This document shows positions 30,882-39,757 of a stretch of 44,042 nt of DNA, piece by piece. Position numbers and translations under genes: made by a program. The stretch's first letter is position 1. Every line of letters begins with the position of its first letter. Source of the DNA: DASYHS01 sp035998295 (GTDB lineage Bacteria; Pseudomonadota; Alphaproteobacteria; Azospirillales; Azospirillaceae); assembly GCF_035998295.1 (NCBI RefSeq), contig NZ_DASYHS010000058.1, positions 1-44,042 on the forward strand. Direction: 5' to 3'. The notes below the pieces were generated by a model. That model saw only the letters and a program-made list of their open reading frames with translations, searched no databases and was not told the DNA's origin.

Positions 30882-31814
30882 ATGACCGACCTGCCTTTCG
30901 TGACCCTGGACGTCTTCACCGAGACGCCGTTCACCGGCAACCCGCTGGCGGTGTTCCCGGCGGGCGAGCACGTGCCGGAAGCCCTGATGCCCAGGATCGC
31001 CGCCGAGCTGAACCTCAGCGAGACGGTGTTCGTCCTGCCGGCGGTGCGGCCGGGCAGTGCCGCGCGGCTGCGCATCTTCACGCCGACGATCGAGATGCCC
31101 TTCGCCGGCCATCCCGTCGTCGGCACCACGGTGGCGCTGGCGCAGGCCGGCCGGTTCGGCCCCTTCGCGGATCGCGTCGAGGTGGTCCTGGACCTGGAGG
31201 CCGGCCCGGCGCCGGTCACGGTCGAGCGGGTGCCCGGCGGCCTCGTCCGGGCGACGCTGACGACGCCGCGCCAGCCGGTCCCGTTGCCGGCCACGACCGA
31301 CCGCGCCGTCCTGGCCGCCCTGCTCGGCCTTCCGGCCGAGGCGCTGGCCGCCGAGGTGGAGCCCGGCGGCTTCGGCGCCGGCGTGCCGTTCACGATCATC
31401 CCGCTGGCGAGCGCCGAGGCGCTGGCCGCGGCCCGCCTCGATCTGGGCGTCTGGCGCGACCGGATCGCCGGGACCGCCGCCCCGCACGTCCACGTCGTGT
31501 TCATGGAGGACTGGCGGACGGGCCGGGATATCCGCGCCCGCATGTTCGCCCCTGCCATGGGCATCGCGGAGGACCCGGCCACCGGCGCGGCGGCCGCCGC
31601 CCTGGCCGGCTGGCTGGCCGACCGGCAGCGGCACGACGCGGGCACCGCCTCGTGGACGATCCGCCAGGGCGTCGAGATGGGCCGGCCCAGCACGATCGGG
31701 CTGTCGGCCGACCTGCGGGACGGCCGGACCACGGCGGTCCGCATCGGCGGCACGGCCGTGGCGGTCGGCCGGGGCGCGGTCCTTGCAGCGGCGGTTCAGA
31801 ACACCGCGATGTAG
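30882..31814 (+). CDS. PhzF-family isomerase/epimerase
   Basis: The 310-residue PhzF-like protein has the two-lobed diaminopimelate-epimerase fold: VTLDVFTETPFTGNPLAVFP, the catalytic acid Glu47 in ELNLSETVFVLP, RIFTPTIEMPFAGHPVVGT and MGIAEDPATGAAAAALAGWL. PhzF itself isomerises a phenazine precursor, but no other phenazine genes are present, so this is one of the many family members with unknown substrate. Start ATG 30882 follows GGAGCAAG. Its last 19 bp overlap the 3' end of the small membrane protein gene on the other strand. Confidence 0.92.
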   Translation: MTDLPFVTLDVFTETPFTGNPLAVFPAGEHVPEALMPRIAAELNLSETVFVLPAVRPGSAARLRIFTPTIEMPFAGHPVVGTTVALAQAGRFGPFADRVEVVLDLEAGPAPVTVERVPGGLVRATLTTPRQPVPLPATTDRAVLAALLGLPAEALAAEVEPGGFGAGVPFTIIPLASAEALAAARLDLGVWRDRIAGTAAPHVHVVFMEDWRTGRDIRARMFAPAMGIAEDPATGAAAAALAGWLADRQRHDAGTASWTIRQGVEMGRPSTIGLSADLRDGRTTAVRIGGTAVAVGRGAVLAAAVQNTAM

Positions 31815-32008
31815 GCGAGGACGATCAGGGCCACGATGATCAGCGTGACGATCCAGGCGATCGGCATCGTCCAGCGCCTGGGCGCCACCGGGTCGGGCAG
31901 CGGCGGCCGGGCGGCGTCCCGGCGCTCTTCGGCGGTGTGCTGCTCGAACTCGCGGCGCACGTCGCCGCGCGTCGCGCCGCCCCCTTCGTCACGGCGTCGT
32001 TCGGCCAT
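31796..32008 (-). CDS. Small single-pass membrane protein, 70 aa
   Basis: The ATG at 32006-32008 is preceded on the minus strand by AGGGAGAAGG, a strong ribosome site, which decides the start over a longer frame from 32128. The product has a charged hydrophilic N-terminus (AERRRDEGGGATRGDVRREF) and one C-terminal membrane helix (IAWIVTLIIVALIVLAYIAVF), so it is tail-anchored. Function unknown. An EcfG-like promoter candidate lies upstream, which would make it a stress protein. The frame overlaps the end of the PhzF gene. Confidence 0.7.
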   Translation of the reverse strand: MAERRRDEGGGATRGDVRREFEQHTAEERRDAARPPLPDPVAPRRWTMPIAWIVTLIIVALIVLAYIAVF

Positions 32009-32045
32009 GTCCTTCTCCCTTGCAGTAGTCCGGTACAGGAATCGC

Positions 32046-32070
32046 AACTGGCGCGGGGCGATAGGGTTCC
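32046..32070 (-). promoter_or_regulatory. EcfG-like promoter candidate for the small membrane protein
   Basis: On the minus strand GGAAC (complement of 32066-32070) and AGTT (complement of 32046-32049) are 16 bp apart, differing from GGAAC-N16/17-CGTT only in the least conserved first base of the -10. The predicted start is about 30 nt before the ATG at 32008. Confidence 0.35.
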
Positions 32071-32127
32071 GGGAAACCATCGGCGCCCGCGCCCGTTTCC
32101 CTGACGACATCGGAGAAGGAATCCCCA

Positions 32128-32661
32128 TTGCCGCGCCCGATCGTGATGGCCCTGCTGGCGCTGTGCGCCTGCGATGCGCAGCCGCAGCTCCGCCACATGG
32201 TCGCCATGGGCGACGCCGAGCGCGGCCGGGCGGCGATCGAACGGTACGAATGCGTGGCCTGCCACGCGATCCCAGGCGTCGACGGGCCGGACGGCATCGT
32301 CGGGCCGCCGCTGACCGCCTTCAGCCGGCGCACCTACATCGCCGGCTCCCTGCCCAACGCGCCGGGCACCCTCGTCGCGTGGCTGCGGGACCCGCCGGCG
32401 ATCCTGCCCGGGACCGGCATGCCCGACCTCGGCGTCGGCGAGGCGGAGGCGCGGGACATGGCGGCGTATCTCTACACGCTCGGCAGCCCGGGAGACCCCG
32501 ACGCCCCCATCCCCCGGCGCGCCTCCGTGCCGCCCGAGGACCGGCTGGCCGCCGAAAGGGCCGCGGCGGCGCTGCTGGAGGGAGGCGGCGGCCCCGGCAT
32601 CCCGATCGAGCGCGCGATGGAGATCGTGGCCTCCCGGATCGCCGCGGCGGCTCAGCGCTGA
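32128..32661 (+). CDS. Exported monoheme cytochrome c
   Basis: A 177-residue class I cytochrome c: hydrophobic N-terminus (IVMALLALCAC) that could be a short signal with lipobox-like Cys13 or Cys15, heme-attachment motif CVACH (Cys42, Cys45, His46), and Met ligand in LPGTGMPDLGV. It should reside in the periplasm. The TTG start at 32128 has GGAGAAGGA 7 nt upstream; no ATG matches the signal sequence better. It converges with actF, overlapping it by 10 bp, and may carry electrons from the alternative complex III to an oxidase encoded elsewhere. Confidence 0.85.
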   Translation: MPRPIVMALLALCACDAQPQLRHMVAMGDAERGRAAIERYECVACHAIPGVDGPDGIVGPPLTAFSRRTYIAGSLPNAPGTLVAWLRDPPAILPGTGMPDLGVGEAEARDMAAYLYTLGSPGDPDAPIPRRASVPPEDRLAAERAAAALLEGGGGPGIPIERAMEIVASRIAAAAQR

Positions 32662-33758
32662 ACCCGGACCGGCCGGCCGGGCAGCGCGCGGGCGAACGCC
32701 GCCAGCCAGACCAGGCCGAGCGCCGTGGTCGCGACCGGATCGGTCCAGTGGATGCCGAGCCCGTCGGCGGACGGGCGGACCTGCCAGTAATGATGCGCGA
32801 CGTGCTGCACCAGCAGCAGGCAGGACGCGGCGATCAGCACCGGCCGCCGACGCCGGCTGCGGCGGCGCAGCAGCAGCAGCACCGCGAGCCCCGCCGACGG
32901 CAGGATCAGGCCGATCATCAGCCACCGCCACTCGCCGCCGCGCTGCAGGTACCAGGCCACCTCGTCGGGCAGGTTGGCCGACCACACGACCAGGAACTGC
33001 ATGAACCAGAGATAGCCCGCGGTCGCGACCAGGACCAGCAGCCCGCCCGCCAGCGACGCCACCCGGCCCGGAGGCTCCCGGTCGGGCCGGACGCTGGCGA
33101 CCAGCACCGCGAGCGCCAGGGCGGCCGTGAGCTGGCTCGCCGCGAAGGCCAGCCCGAAGGCGCTGGACAGCCATTGCGGATGCAAGGACATGGCCCAGTC
33201 GGTGGCGGCCAGGGTCACGGTCGGCACGAACAGGACCAGGCCCACGGCCGAAGCCCGCTGGTGGTGCCGCCCCGGCCCGGTCACGATCCAGGCCAGGAGG
33301 CTCCATGCCGCCAGATAGGCGACCGTGCGCCCGACGAAGAACGGCGGCGACAGCCACTCCGCGCGGATCGTCGGGGCGAGTTCCGGCCGCAGTCCGCCCG
33401 ACAGTCCGGCTGACGGTCCGGCTGACGGTCCGGGAGACGCCCAGGGATAGATCTCGCCCAGGCCGAGCAGGACCGGCACCGCGGCGACGGCCAGCAGGGG
33501 CAGGGTCAGCGCACCGGCCTCCAGCTCGGCGCGGACGGGGCCCAGCCAAGCCTCGCCGAGCAGGTGCCCGACCATCAGCAGGCCGAGGCAGCCGACCCCG
33601 ATCCCGGTCCACAGCAGGAAGCCCGCCAGCCAGGCATGGAAGAACGCCCCGCTCGCCCCCCACCATCCCGCCGCCGCGACGGCCAGCATCAGCAGCGCCC
33701 CGGCCGCGGCGAGGCGGTGCAGGCGCAGGAAAGGCGCCGTCTCCGCGCACCCGCTCAT
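32652..33758 (-). CDS. actF: Alternative complex III subunit ActF (membrane quinol:cytochrome c oxidoreductase)
   Basis: The 368-residue polytopic protein has about ten membrane helices and is the second NrfD/PsrC-like quinol-side subunit of alternative complex III (ACIII). It is the last gene of the operon, and its ATG overlaps the actE stop (ATGA). Recognisable parts: FFHAWLAGFLLWTGIGVGCLGL, SPPFFVGRTVAYLAAWSLLAW and MSLHPQWLSSAFGLAFAA. A 12-bp nucleotide repeat near 33410 encodes SAGPSAGLSGG in a loop, possibly a recent expansion. C-terminal RVQR tail. Confidence 0.88.
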   Translation of the reverse strand: MSGCAETAPFLRLHRLAAAGALLMLAVAAAGWWGASGAFFHAWLAGFLLWTGIGVGCLGLLMVGHLLGEAWLGPVRAELEAGALTLPLLAVAAVPVLLGLGEIYPWASPGPSAGPSAGLSGGLRPELAPTIRAEWLSPPFFVGRTVAYLAAWSLLAWIVTGPGRHHQRASAVGLVLFVPTVTLAATDWAMSLHPQWLSSAFGLAFAASQLTAALALAVLVASVRPDREPPGRVASLAGGLLVLVATAGYLWFMQFLVVWSANLPDEVAWYLQRGGEWRWLMIGLILPSAGLAVLLLLRRRSRRRRPVLIAASCLLLVQHVAHHYWQVRPSADGLGIHWTDPVATTALGLVWLAAFARALPGRPVRVQR

Positions 33759-34249
33759 GGCGCCATCTCCCCATCCGGCATCTGGCTGAGCTGGAGCGCC
33801 TTCACATAGGCCGCGATATGCCAGCGGTCCTCCGGCGCGATGCGGTCGGCATAGGAGGGCATGGCGCCCGGCCCCTCGGTCACGATCGCGACGATCGCCG
33901 CCAGGTCGAGCGCGCGCATGGCCGGTTCGTGGAAGGACGGCGGCTGCGGGAAGCCGTGCCGGACCACGATCCCGTCGCCCTGGCCGGCGATGCCGTGGCA
34001 GGGCGTGCAATGGATCGCGAAGCGCTCCCGGCCGCGCCAGGGATCGGGCGGGACGGGCGGCGCCAGCACCTCGGCGGCACGCTCGAGCATCCCGCGCGGG
34101 ACCGTCCCGTCCGGGATCGGCTCGAACAGGGCCGAGCCCGGCTCGTCCGCCCGCTGATAGTCGGACTGGTCCTTCATGCCGCCGTCGCAGGCAGCCAGAG
34201 CCAACAGGAACAGCGCCGGCAGGACCGGCACGGCGAGGCGGCGGATCAT
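33755..34249 (-). CDS. actE: ACIII subunit ActE, lipoprotein monoheme cytochrome c
   Basis: The 164-residue product starts with a lipoprotein signal (RRLAVPVLPALFLLALAAC, lipobox Cys21) and carries one heme site CTPCH (Cys81, Cys84, His85) with the Met ligand in GPGAMPSYADRI. It is the monoheme cytochrome of alternative complex III on the periplasmic face, which passes electrons on. Both its start and stop overlap neighbours as ATGA, so translation is coupled to actD and actF. The ATG at 34247-34249 is clear. Confidence 0.92.
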   Translation of the reverse strand: MIRRLAVPVLPALFLLALAACDGGMKDQSDYQRADEPGSALFEPIPDGTVPRGMLERAAEVLAPPVPPDPWRGRERFAIHCTPCHGIAGQGDGIVVRHGFPQPPSFHEPAMRALDLAAIVAIVTEGPGAMPSYADRIAPEDRWHIAAYVKALQLSQMPDGEMAP

Positions 34250-34785
34250 CGCGCCACCTCGGTCAGCAGGCCCGGCTCCAGCCTGTCGAGCAGCCGCCGC
34301 GTGCGGCCGGGATCGTAGAGCGGGTCGTCCGCACGCACGCACAGGAAGAAGCCGTTCTCCGTGACGGCGTCGAATTCCGGGACGTCGAACAGCGGATGGT
34401 GCAGCCGGGGAAGGCGGGTCAGCACCAGCAGCCAGAACACCGCCGTCATGCTGGCGCCGAGGAAGGCGAGCGTGATCGAGGGCATCAGGAAGCTCGGCCA
34501 GCTGTGCAGCGGCCGGCCGCCGACATTGATGGGATAGTCGACGGTGCTGGTCCAGTACTGGAGCAGGTAGAAGCCCACGCCCAGCGTCACCGCGCCGGCC
34601 GCCGTGAGCAGCGGCAGCAGCAGGCGCGGCCACCGCGATGGCACCACGTCGTCCAGCTCGGCGATCGGGAACGGGCTGAACGCGTCGAACCGCCGGTAGC
34701 CGGCCTCCCGGACCGCCAGGGCCGCCTCGACCAGCCGCTCCGGCCCGTCGAAGCGCGCGAGCAGCCCGTACGCGGGGGCCGTCAT
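34246..34785 (-). CDS. actD: ACIII subunit ActD (DUF3341)
   Basis: A 179-residue DUF3341 protein: YGLLARFDGPERLVEAALAVREAG at the N-terminus (cytoplasmic ferredoxin-like part), FSPFPIAELD, then two membrane helices (LLLPLLTAAGAVTLGVGFYLL and ITLAFLGASMTAVFWLLVL) and a cytoplasmic tail (PEFDAVTENGFFLCVRADDP). It is a structural subunit of alternative complex III that helps anchor the complex. Start and stop overlap actC and actE as ATGA. Confidence 0.92.
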   Translation of the reverse strand: MTAPAYGLLARFDGPERLVEAALAVREAGYRRFDAFSPFPIAELDDVVPSRWPRLLLPLLTAAGAVTLGVGFYLLQYWTSTVDYPINVGGRPLHSWPSFLMPSITLAFLGASMTAVFWLLVLTRLPRLHHPLFDVPEFDAVTENGFFLCVRADDPLYDPGRTRRLLDRLEPGLLTEVAR

Positions 34786-36152
34786 CGGTCGTCCTCCCCG
34801 CTCCGGTCCCCGTCCTCGTCCCTGGCCTCGTCCCCGTCCTCGTCGCGCCGTCCGGCATGCACCTCGAACACCGGGATCACCGGCACGAACCGCAGGAACA
34901 GCAGGATCAGCGTGCCGTAGACCGCGATCGACCCGACCAGCAGCGGCCATTCCCACACGCTCGGCGAGTAGCCCTCCCATGCCGAGGGCAGGTAGTCGCC
35001 GAGCAGCCCGCCGACCACGATCATGAACCGGTCGAGCCAGATCCCGACCGCCACCAGCAGGCCGACGAGGATCAGCGCCGCCACGTTGCGGCGCATGCGC
35101 CGCCACCACAGGACCTGCGGGGCCAGCACCGCGCAGGCGACGGCGCCCCAGTACAGCCAGGCGAACTCGCCGGTCGCCCGCAACAGCCAGGACTGCAGCT
35201 CCACCTTGCTGGCGTACCAGGACGAGAAGGCCTCGAAGGCGTAGGACCAGGCGATGACGATGGCGTTGGCGATCAGCAGCGAGGAGACGACGTCGAGGTG
35301 GCGCTGCGTGATGAAGCCGTGCAGCTCGAAGAAATGGCGGGCCAGCAGCGCCACGACCAGCACCATGCCGATCCCCGAGATCAGCCCGCTGACGACGAAG
35401 TAGAGGGGGTAGCGGGGCTGGTGCCATTCCGGCACCAGGGTCACCGCGAACTCCGTGGAGACCGTGCTCTGCATGAACACGGCCATCGCGACCAGCAGCC
35501 CCGCCAGCGTGTGGTAGGCGCGCTGGTGGTTGCGCCAGTGCCGGGCGGAGCCCCGCCAGCCGAGCGCCAGGACCCCGAAGACCTTGCGGGCCAGGGCGCC
35601 GCGGGCGCGGTCGCGCAGATGGGCCAAGTCCGGGATCAGGCCGACATACCAGAAGGAGGCCGTGACCACGAGATGGGTCAGGATCGTGAAGAAGTCCCAG
35701 ACCAGGGGGCTGCGGAACTGCGGCCAGACGCCGAAGGTGGCCGGGTACGGGAACACCCAGTGGAACAGCCACGGGCGGCCCAGATGCAGGATCGGGAACA
35801 GGCCGGCGCAGATCACCGAGAACAGCGCCACCGATTCCGCGAAGCGGTTGAGGGCGCTGCGCCAGGGCGCCCGGCGCACGGTGAACGCCGCCGCCATCAG
35901 GCTCGCGGCGTTCGCGATGCCGATCCACCAGGCGTAGTTGATGATGTCGAAGCCCCAGACATGGGGAATGTTGGTCCCCCATACCCCGACGCCGCGCACG
36001 ACCAGCACGACGGTCGCGTAGACGAACAGCAGGCTTCCCGCGACCGCGGCGGCGAACGCCGCCAGCCAGCGCCAGCCGAACCGCTGGCGGAGCACCACTC
36101 CGCCGATCGCCCCGTGCGGGGGGTGCGGGGCTTCGGCGCCGGCATCCGCCAT
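34782..36152 (-). CDS. actC: ACIII subunit ActC (NrfD/PsrC-like quinol-binding membrane subunit)
   Basis: The 456-residue NrfD-type protein has about ten membrane helices. Typical ActC sequence: GTNIPHVWGFDIINYAWWIGI, FPILHLGRPWLFHWVFPYP, LVVTASFWYVGLIPDLA, STEFAVTLVPEWHQPRYPLYFV and FIVVGGLLGDYLPSAW-like region. It forms the quinol oxidation site of alternative complex III. The last about 25 residues are a highly charged tail rich in Asp, Glu and Arg with repeated DEDGD, not usual for the family. The start overlaps the actB stop as TGATG. Confidence 0.94.
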   Translation of the reverse strand: MADAGAEAPHPPHGAIGGVVLRQRFGWRWLAAFAAAVAGSLLFVYATVVLVVRGVGVWGTNIPHVWGFDIINYAWWIGIANAASLMAAAFTVRRAPWRSALNRFAESVALFSVICAGLFPILHLGRPWLFHWVFPYPATFGVWPQFRSPLVWDFFTILTHLVVTASFWYVGLIPDLAHLRDRARGALARKVFGVLALGWRGSARHWRNHQRAYHTLAGLLVAMAVFMQSTVSTEFAVTLVPEWHQPRYPLYFVVSGLISGIGMVLVVALLARHFFELHGFITQRHLDVVSSLLIANAIVIAWSYAFEAFSSWYASKVELQSWLLRATGEFAWLYWGAVACAVLAPQVLWWRRMRRNVAALILVGLLVAVGIWLDRFMIVVGGLLGDYLPSAWEGYSPSVWEWPLLVGSIAVYGTLILLFLRFVPVIPVFEVHAGRRDEDGDEARDEDGDRSGEDDR

Positions 36153-39097
36153 CAGGAAGCCTCCTCCGGCGCGGGCGGATCGTCGATGCGGGCGAGATAT
36201 GTCGTGCGCGGCCGGGTGTTCAACTCCTCCAGCAGCCCGTAGTTCAGCGGGCTCGCCTTGGCCCGGCTGACGGCGGAGGCCGGATCGGTGATGTCGCCGA
36301 AGGTGAAGGCCCGGGTCGGGCAGGCCTGCTGGCAGGCGGTGACCACCTCGCCGTCCGCGATCGGCCTGTCCTCGAGCTTGGCCTGGATGCGCGCCTTCTG
36401 GATGCGCTGCACGCAGTAGGTGCATTTTTCCATGACGCCGCGCTCGCGCAGCGTGACGTCGGGATTGGCGGTGACCTCGGGCCGGCCGCCCTCGTCGGCA
36501 TAGTCGAACCAGTTGAAGCGCCGGACCTTGTAGGGGCAGTTGTTCGAGCAGTACCGCGTGCCGATGCAGCGGTTGTAGACCATCACGTTCAGCCCTTCGG
36601 AATCGTGCACCGTCGCGTTCACCGGGCACACCACCTCGCAGGGCGCCTTCTCGCAATGCATGCACAGGACCGGCTGGAAATGGATCCGCGGGTCGGCCGG
36701 GTCGCCTTCCCAGTAGCGGTCGATGCGTAGCCAGTGCATCTCGCGCCCGCGGGCGACCTCCTCCTTGCCGACGGCGGGCACGTTGTTCTCGACCTGGCAG
36801 GCGATGACGCAGGCGTTGCAGCCGATGCAGGCGTTCAGGTCGACCGCCATGCCCCAGGCCGGGCCGGAATAGTCGTATTCGGGATAGATCGATGGCAGGT
36901 CCTCCCCGGCCACCTCGGTTTCCTCTCCGGCCTCTTCCCCGGCCGCCTCCCCGCCCGCCTCTCCGCCCAGCGCGGCCATGGCCGCGAGGCGCGCCAGCGG
37001 GACGCTGCGCACGAGGTCGCGCCCGACCATCGTGCCGTGGTCCTGCGTCGTCGCCAGCAGGTGGCGGCGGCCCGACGGCTGCAGCACGGCGCCGCCGTCG
37101 ACCCAGGGCGCTTCGGACCGGCGCACCGAATACGCATCGAACCCCAGCCCCCGCGCGACGTCGCCGCGCCGGTGGCCGTAGCCGAGCGGCAGCGTCACGC
37201 AGTCCGGCGCATGTCCCGGCAGCAGCCAGACCGGCGCTTCGAGCGCGCGGCCGTGCAGCTCCAGCACCGCGCCGTCGCCGTTGGCGAGGCCGAGCCGCGC
37301 GGCCGTGGCCGGCGCGATCAGGATCGCGTTGTCCCAGACCAGCTTGGTCAGCGGCTTGGGCAGTTCCTGGAGCCAGGCGTTGTCGGCGAACTGGCCGTCC
37401 CAGACCGACGGGTCGGGCGCGAACAGGACCGTCAGCCCCTCGCCTTGCGCCGGGACGGGCGGCGGCACCTCCCATCCCGGCGCGAGGCGCACCGGAATCT
37501 CCTCGAACGCCGTGCCTTCCACCACCCCGTCGTGGAGCGTCCGGAGCCAGGCCGCCTCGAACTCGCCCGGCGGGAAGGCCTGCTCCCAGTAGCCGCGCAC
37601 CAGCTCGCGGGCCGGAGCCTCGGACCCGGCCAGTCGGGCCACCAGCTCCAGCGCGGTCATCGTCCCGGCCGGCGGCGCCAGGGCCGGCTGCATCAGCCCG
37701 ACCGTGCCGTTGGGCGCGCGCAGGTCGCCCCAGCTCTCCAGCGGATGGGCCAGGGGCAGGGTCCACAGGCATTCCGCCGCCGTCTCGTCGAGGCGCGAAG
37801 CCAGGCAGAGGGAGAACGGAACCCGCCGGATGCGCCGCGCGAGATCGAGGTCGGCCGGCGCGTCGTAGGCGGGGTTCGCGTCGATCACGACGAGGCGGGA
37901 GACCGCCCCGGCGTCGATCTCGGCCGCCAGCGCCGCCAGCGCCGCCACGCCCGACGGCGCCCCGGCCAGCACGGGCCGGGTATGATGGACGGTCGTGCCC
38001 ACCGCGCCCAGGGCGAGGTTGACGGCGTGGACGAGCGCGTGGACCTCCGGGGGCGCCCGGCGGCCCGCGGTCACGACCGCCGCCGGCCCGGCCCGGCGCA
38101 GGTCCTCGACCAGTCCCGGCGGCAGCTCGACCCCGTCGTCGGCGGGCGGCACGACGCCGAGTGCCGCGGCCACGGCCCGGGCGATCGCCGGCACCGCGCG
38201 CGGGGACACGGGGAAGCGCCGGTCGGCCCTGGCCCCGGTCAGGCTCGGACAGGCCTCGAACACCCACAGCCGGCTGAAGCGGGCCGGATCGCGCCGGCCG
38301 GCAATGAAGCCGGCGCCGTTGGCAACCTGGTTCGGCCCGGGGCCGAGCGGATCGTCGTCGATCGCGACGATGACCGACGCCCGCGCGAGGTCGAGCCGCG
38401 TCTCCAGCCGTTCCCCGAAGGCGAGCGCCGCGCCGTCCAGCCGGTTCCCGTCGCCGACCGGGCTCCATTGCAGCCACCGTGCCTCCGGCAGCCGGTCCAG
38501 CAGGGAAGCGATCCCGGCCGTCAGGCTGGGCGAGGAGACGGGGCCGGTCAGCAGGCGCAGACCGGCTCCCCCGTCGGCGGCGAACTCGGCCGCAAGCTGC
38601 GCGAGCGTGCCGTCCAGGCGCCGTCGGCCCCCGCCGCGGCGCAGCGCCGCCCGCAGCCGGTCCGGGGCGTACAGCGACAGGATCGCGGCCTGGGCGAAGG
38701 CGTCGGTCGCGCCCAGGCTGGCGGGATGCAGGGGGTTGCCCTCGATCTTGGTCGGCCGGCCTTCGTGGCTCTCGACCAGGACGCCGCGCCCGTAGCCTTC
38801 GAGCGGCAGGCTGGTCGCGAAGAACAGCGGCTCGCCCGGCACGTGCCCCGGCGTCGCCCCCGCCCGCGACACGATCGGGTCGGCGGGCGCTTCCGCCGGC
38901 AGCCGCTCGCAGCCGGCCGTCCCCGCCAGCGCCACCGAGGCGCCCATCAGCTTCAGCAGGCTGCGCCGGCCGGTCGCGGTCGCGCGGGCGAGGTCGGGGA
39001 ACTCGCCGTCGCGCCAGCGCAGCGCCCCCGCGTCGCCGTCCAGCGCCTCCAGGCTGCGCCAGGTCGCCTCCGGCCTGTCTTCGTCGCGCTCCGTCAT
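36152..39097 (-). CDS. actB: ACIII subunit ActB (molybdopterin-fold plus Fe-S protein)
   Basis: A 981-residue fusion of a degenerate molybdopterin-oxidoreductase-like domain with a C-terminal ferredoxin domain. Near the N-terminus GRRSLLKLMGASVALAGTAGC is a Tat-type signal. The C-terminal third has four cysteine clusters: CIGCNACVIAC, CMHCEKAPCEVVC, CIGTRYCSNNC and CTYCVQR plus CQQACP, which ligate three 4Fe-4S and one 3Fe-4S clusters. No molybdenum cofactor is expected, as in other ActB. A Glu/Gly/Ala-rich linker (GGEAGGEAAGEEAGEETEV) separates the domains. It carries electrons from the quinol site towards ActA/ActE. Both gene ends overlap neighbours by one base (TGATG). Confidence 0.95.
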   Translation of the reverse strand: MTERDEDRPEATWRSLEALDGDAGALRWRDGEFPDLARATATGRRSLLKLMGASVALAGTAGCERLPAEAPADPIVSRAGATPGHVPGEPLFFATSLPLEGYGRGVLVESHEGRPTKIEGNPLHPASLGATDAFAQAAILSLYAPDRLRAALRRGGGRRRLDGTLAQLAAEFAADGGAGLRLLTGPVSSPSLTAGIASLLDRLPEARWLQWSPVGDGNRLDGAALAFGERLETRLDLARASVIVAIDDDPLGPGPNQVANGAGFIAGRRDPARFSRLWVFEACPSLTGARADRRFPVSPRAVPAIARAVAAALGVVPPADDGVELPPGLVEDLRRAGPAAVVTAGRRAPPEVHALVHAVNLALGAVGTTVHHTRPVLAGAPSGVAALAALAAEIDAGAVSRLVVIDANPAYDAPADLDLARRIRRVPFSLCLASRLDETAAECLWTLPLAHPLESWGDLRAPNGTVGLMQPALAPPAGTMTALELVARLAGSEAPARELVRGYWEQAFPPGEFEAAWLRTLHDGVVEGTAFEEIPVRLAPGWEVPPPVPAQGEGLTVLFAPDPSVWDGQFADNAWLQELPKPLTKLVWDNAILIAPATAARLGLANGDGAVLELHGRALEAPVWLLPGHAPDCVTLPLGYGHRRGDVARGLGFDAYSVRRSEAPWVDGGAVLQPSGRRHLLATTQDHGTMVGRDLVRSVPLARLAAMAALGGEAGGEAAGEEAGEETEVAGEDLPSIYPEYDYSGPAWGMAVDLNACIGCNACVIACQVENNVPAVGKEEVARGREMHWLRIDRYWEGDPADPRIHFQPVLCMHCEKAPCEVVCPVNATVHDSEGLNVMVYNRCIGTRYCSNNCPYKVRRFNWFDYADEGGRPEVTANPDVTLRERGVMEKCTYCVQRIQKARIQAKLEDRPIADGEVVTACQQACPTRAFTFGDITDPASAVSRAKASPLNYGLLEELNTRPRTTYLARIDDPPAPEEAS

Positions 39098-39690
39098 CAG
39101 CGATGGCACCTCGAGCAGTCCGTGAGCGGATGGAGCAGGCCGCCGTCGCCGTCCGTCACCGGCGGGCCCACGGGCTCCACCTCGCGATGGCAGTCGAGGC
39201 ACCAGCTCATGGAAAGGGTCCCGGCCTTGGCGATGCGGGGCATCTCCTCGACCGGGCCATGGCAGGTGGCGCAGCCGACGCCGGAGGAGACGTGGATGCC
39301 GTGATGGAACAGGGCGTGGTCGGGCACGCGGTGGACCCGGTTCCACAGGAACGGCTCCCCGGTGTCGAAGGCCGTGCGCAGCGGGCCGAGCGCGGCGCCG
39401 CCGACCGGTAGGCCGTCATGGCACCCCAGGCAGGTCTGCGCGGGCGGGATGCCGGCGAGCGCCGAGCGCTCGACGGTGGTGTGGCAGTACCGGCAGTCGA
39501 GGCCGAGGTCGCCGGCATGGAGCAGATGGCTGAACGGGACCGGCTGCGGCTCCGCCTTCCCCACCCGCCAGTACCAGTCGCTGCGCGTCACGACGTAGCC
39601 CCCCACGGCTGCGACCAGCACCGCGGCGACGATCCCGGCGAGGATGCTGCGCGCGATCGTGGTCGAGCGGGGCGGGAAGATCTGTGCCAT
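39097..39690 (-). CDS. actA: ACIII subunit ActA, pentaheme cytochrome c
   Basis: The 197-residue membrane-anchored cytochrome begins with one N-terminal helix (ILAGIVAAVLVAAVGGYVV). Five CxxCH heme motifs follow: CRYCH, CLGCH, CATCH, CLDCH and CSRCH, exactly as in ActA of alternative complex III. It lies on the periplasmic side and exchanges electrons with ActB and ActE. It is the first gene of the operon, with a consensus EcfG-like promoter upstream. Its stop overlaps the actB start (TGATG). Confidence 0.95.
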   Translation of the reverse strand: MAQIFPPRSTTIARSILAGIVAAVLVAAVGGYVVTRSDWYWRVGKAEPQPVPFSHLLHAGDLGLDCRYCHTTVERSALAGIPPAQTCLGCHDGLPVGGAALGPLRTAFDTGEPFLWNRVHRVPDHALFHHGIHVSSGVGCATCHGPVEEMPRIAKAGTLSMSWCLDCHREVEPVGPPVTDGDGGLLHPLTDCSRCHR

Positions 39691-39757
39691 TACAAAGGTC
39701 GTTTCGCCCGGCTGCCAAGGGACGGGTCGCGCGCCGTTCCGATAGCGGCTTCCGGGA

